From Syntrophobacter fumaroxidans MPOB (GTDB lineage Bacteria > Desulfobacterota > Syntrophobacteria > Syntrophobacterales > Syntrophobacteraceae), in assembly GCF_000014965.1 (NCBI RefSeq), contig NC_008554.1, positions 3,832,001-3,896,000 of the forward strand: a stretch of DNA of 64,000 nucleotides. The letters are read 5' to 3'. The notes beneath the pieces are model-generated. The model saw nothing but the letters and a program-made list of their open reading frames with translations. It was not told where the DNA came from and did no database searches. Position 1 is the first letter of the stretch; each line of letters starts with the position of its first letter. The translations under genes and the position numbers were made by a program. Of this stretch, positions 61,190 through 64,000 are shown piece by piece.

Positions 61190-61341
61190 AATAGTACCAA
61201 TCTCTGAGCGGGAATGCGGGGTTCCCGGGCTGAGAAGAGGAGTGAAGGAAGAAGCCTGCTCGACAGGCCTTCGTGCTTTGTCGGGTTGCGGCCCGGTTCG
61301 TTCTCCGGCACCGTTGAACGAGGAGCGGAAGGCGGCTGAGT

Positions 61342-64000
61342 ATGCGCAAGGCAATTCCCAGGATACTTTTCGATCAGCGAGACTATGAGCTTCTCGGCAT
61401 CGTGAGCAACGTTCTGGATCAGAACGAATCCTTCGTGTACCTCAAAAACCTGCTTTACCCATACCTCCATCCACGCGGAATCAAGGAATTGGCGGCATCC
61501 AGGGCGCTCCGGATTGCCTATTCCGCGGTACGTCTGCTCGACTCCCTGGAAATCGGCAAGTCCGACGACCGCATAACCGCCCTGCGCTGTCTCCGGGACG
61601 AGGTCATGCACAGCGGCGAAGGGGCCATGCAGAAGAATACCGCCCGCGTCCTTCTCGAGATCATGAAGGAGCTGGTCCGGACCCGCGACGACAAGGTCCG
61701 GCAGTTGCAGCTCGCCCATGATTTTCGTTCCGCGGCGACCGGCAAGCCGAGGATCATCCGGTCTCTGCTGCGTCGGTACCATCTTTTGGAAATGCCGGAA
61801 GAATGGAACCAGGTGTCCTTCGACGATCACGTCCATGACGCCTACACCAAGGGGCGCAAATCCCCCTCTCATCTCATCCTGGATGCCTGGATCAAGGGCG
61901 TAAGGCAGTTGACGGTCGTCTACTACAATTACGTGCCCGTGAGCGCCGCCAGAGAGCTGCTGGCATCGGCGGAAATCATGGGAATTTCGGTCCGGATCGG
62001 GATCGAGTTTCCGGCCAGGTTTTACAGCCGTTATGTGCAGCTCATTTACGTGCCGCGCGGTTTCTTGGATTCCAAGGACTTCCTTTCCTTCCTCGAGGAT
62101 CCCAGGATAAAGTCATTCATGGAAGAGGGGAGGGAGGTTTCGGAGTACCAGCAGCGGTACGTTCTGAGGATTCTCGAGGAATTCAACCTGAGGCACCGGC
62201 CGGCCATCAACGAGAAATACGGGCTGGAGCTCCAGGAACTGGATCGGGAGGAGTTTCTGTCTTTTGTCGGGACGGGACAGCCTTCGATTCTCCACCTGGG
62301 AATCTTCATTCACAGCCGATTGCTGCCGCAGATGAACGCGCGGGTTGCGGAGCTGCGGGAAGGGTTCGACGGGCTCGTTTTCGAGGAACGAAGAAAGATC
62401 GCGTTATTCGTTGATGAGTTGAACAAGCTCGATTCCGAAGCGATCGTGGATCTCTATTTGAGGCCGGTGCACAATCCCGGCATCCCCGATCCGCATGTGC
62501 CTCGCGAGGGTCCCGATGTTCCCCGGTTGATGCAGCTCACGCCCTGCGAGCTCATCGACCGCCTGACGAAACTCCATACGGGGTGCAGGATCACGCTCAA
62601 CTTGAGCAATCTTTCGGCTGACGATGTGCTCGAGCTGCTCTACGGAAGCAAGGGTGCGATAACCCATCTGGAAATCTTCAACCTCAAGGATTTCTCCCTG
62701 GGCAAGACGACCCATCAGGAAATCAGCGATCTGCAGCGGGCCATCAATGACGGGAACGTCATTTCGCTGAAAAAGCACATCCGCGCCATGATAGGGCGCA
62801 TCACGGAAACTCAGGGGCCGGATTCACCCAGGATCGGCAGGCTCAATGAGATTCTTGCGGATATCGCGTCACTGCAGAACTATTACAAACATGTACCGCT
62901 CCGATCCCGAATCGGCAGCGATTCGACCGGCCATTCCCGCCGCCTGCACGGAATGGGGCTTGCTCTGCTTTGCACCCTGCCCCGGAGGGCACAGAGAGAG
63001 GTGCGCAGTTCCTTCCGCACCCCGCGATGGATCATTCCGATCAAGGTGGATGCCTTTCTTCGCACAACCCGTATTCCTCATTCCGTCTCGGGTTCCCCAT
63101 GGGGTTGGCTGTTCCGCATTTTGAGCCAATTTCCGGTATTGCGTCGTCTCCTCGACCAGAATCACAAAGATTGGGAGTTCAATGAGACGTCAGCCTGCAT
63201 GTCGGAAGAGGGGAACATCGTCACTCTCGGAGGAATAAGCGAAGAGCGGGGGAATCGCCTGGAAATCAACCCCAGGGACAAGGCCACGAAAGCGAGGATT
63301 TCCTGGAGGTATCTGAACGGCATACTGCGGGACGCGCTCAAGGTGCTGATCGGTTTCGGCCCCGCGTTCGCCACGTTTTACTTCACGAAAGACTGGTGGC
63401 TGCTCGCTTACTTCGGGGGCGCGATCTGGCTGGGAATAACCTTCTTCCGGAATATCGTTCAGTCCGTCCTGGGCGCCGGCGGCGTCTGGCGCTCACCGCT
63501 GCTCAAATGGAACAGCTACGTGAGTTGGGACAGGCTGTCCGATTCGCTTCTCTACACGGGCCTTTCCGTTCCCCTGCTCGAATACCTGGTCAAGACCGTC
63601 ATCCTCGAAAGATCGTTCGAGATAACCGCCGGCTCCGACCCGGTTCTGCTGTATTCGATCATGGCCGTCGCCAACGGTCTGTATATCTTCAGCCACAACA
63701 CGTGGCGAGGGCTGCCCAGAGCCGCCGCCGTGGGGAATCTCTTCCGCACCGTCATCTCCATCCCCCTGGCCCTGCTGTTCAACTCGGCCGTGGGCGGCAT
63801 CCTGGCGGGCTTTGCCGTTCAGGATATCGCGGGAGTGCTTCAGAAGTGGGCGGCCATCATCTCCAAGACCGCCTCCGACTGCGTGGCCGGTGTCATCGAA
63901 GGCCTGGCGGACCGGTACAAACACACCTGCATGCGCGAAAAGGATTACGCGACCAAGCTCGGACAGCTCTACGACGCCTACTCCCAGCTGGAACTGATCT
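61342..64000 (+). CDS. large membrane protein with N-terminal degenerate PHP-like domain, 3' end outside window
   Basis: The frame from ATG 61342 stays open to the last base (at least 886 aa). The first half is soluble. Around residues 155-215 a DHVHDAYTKGRKSPSHLILDA run, then later IGIEFP, resembles the metal-binding PHP phosphoesterase fold, but the usual second metal motif (TDHN-like) reads YYNY, so it may be inactive. Several membrane helices begin near residue 670 (FGPAFATFYF, WWLLAYFGGAIWLGITFF, a later SIMAVANGLYIF). I do not recognise the whole family. A promoter-like sequence lies at 61161. Confidence 0.75.
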   Translation, partial: MRKAIPRILFDQRDYELLGIVSNVLDQNESFVYLKNLLYPYLHPRGIKELAASRALRIAYSAVRLLDSLEIGKSDDRITALRCLRDEVMHSGEGAMQKNTARVLLEIMKELVRTRDDKVRQLQLAHDFRSAATGKPRIIRSLLRRYHLLEMPEEWNQVSFDDHVHDAYTKGRKSPSHLILDAWIKGVRQLTVVYYNYVPVSAARELLASAEIMGISVRIGIEFPARFYSRYVQLIYVPRGFLDSKDFLSFLEDPRIKSFMEEGREVSEYQQRYVLRILEEFNLRHRPAINEKYGLELQELDREEFLSFVGTGQPSILHLGIFIHSRLLPQMNARVAELREGFDGLVFEERRKIALFVDELNKLDSEAIVDLYLRPVHNPGIPDPHVPREGPDVPRLMQLTPCELIDRLTKLHTGCRITLNLSNLSADDVLELLYGSKGAITHLEIFNLKDFSLGKTTHQEISDLQRAINDGNVISLKKHIRAMIGRITETQGPDSPRIGRLNEILADIASLQNYYKHVPLRSRIGSDSTGHSRRLHGMGLALLCTLPRRAQREVRSSFRTPRWIIPIKVDAFLRTTRIPHSVSGSPWGWLFRILSQFPVLRRLLDQNHKDWEFNETSACMSEEGNIVTLGGISEERGNRLEINPRDKATKARISWRYLNGILRDALKVLIGFGPAFATFYFTKDWWLLAYFGGAIWLGITFFRNIVQSVLGAGGVWRSPLLKWNSYVSWDRLSDSLLYTGLSVPLLEYLVKTVILERSFEITAGSDPVLLYSIMAVANGLYIFSHNTWRGLPRAAAVGNLFRTVISIPLALLFNSAVGGILAGFAVQDIAGVLQKWAAIISKTASDCVAGVIEGLADRYKHTCMREKDYATKLGQLYDAYSQLELI

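Noticed and set aside
1-64000. tRNA, rRNA, prophage or integrase
   Set aside because: Looked for conserved RNA segments, phage genes and integrase motifs by eye and found none; a covariance-model scan would be the decisive test.

Overview
The window is high-GC bacterial DNA whose gene content points to a strictly anaerobic, sulfate-reducing or syntrophic deltaproteobacterium (Desulfobacterota), most like Syntrophobacter and relatives. This is inferred from a methylene-THF reductase/HdrA/MvhD cluster, a selenocysteine codon, a 2-oxoacid:ferredoxin oxidoreductase, a small sulfite reductase, hopanoid genes and the absence of aerobic respiratory genes. No rRNA, tRNA, CRISPR array, prophage or intact insertion sequence was seen.

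Layout. 1-2243: the 3' part of an HpnN-like RND exporter and hpnM. 2729-4865: an ECF sigma factor and short anti-sigma-like protein between two Spy/CpxP-like periplasmic proteins, with a hairpin MITE-like element at 4269-4430. 4924-9312 (minus): hpnJ-hpnK-two ArnE/ArnF-like half-transporters-hpnI, behind a clear sigma70 promoter. 9664-17223 (minus): a secreted unknown, a class II photolyase, then metF, metV, mvhD and a two-module hdrA. mvhD carries an in-frame UGA read here as selenocysteine. 17755-19360: a small unknown and a deoxyhypusine-synthase-like protein.

19841-33019 is the most interesting stretch. A catabolic locus contains a 2-hydroxyacid dehydrogenase, four-subunit 2-oxoacid:ferredoxin oxidoreductase, 4-hydroxybutyryl-CoA dehydratase family enzyme, FMN/FAD/4Fe-4S enoate-type reductase, TRAP transporter, cupin, an internally duplicated protein of unknown family and a GntR/FCD regulator. 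A 12-bp perfect palindrome lies next to matching promoters at both ends. Chemically the set could turn an imported 2-hydroxyacid into a 4-hydroxyacyl-CoA and dehydrate it without a CoA ligase; this is inference.

33463-44256: a rubrerythrin-like protein, a Sel1-repeat protein, a methyltransferase, then a run of exported proteins (two paralogous trypsin-like proteases, an M28 peptidase, two beta-rich proteins) and a SPASM radical SAM enzyme. 44386-44550 is a second copy of the MITE-like element. 44776-51699: a small siroheme sulfite reductase, a double-cubane protein with its ATP-dependent activator, a broken sugar permease and a polar amino acid ABC importer. 52029-55051: a YedE/TusA/DUF3343/kinase cluster of the kind seen in selenium-using genomes, which fits the selenocysteine codon at 14129-14131. 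55237-64000: a PAS protein, a TetR regulator, a DUF169 protein, a complete second HpnN-like exporter and a large membrane protein that runs off the end of the window.
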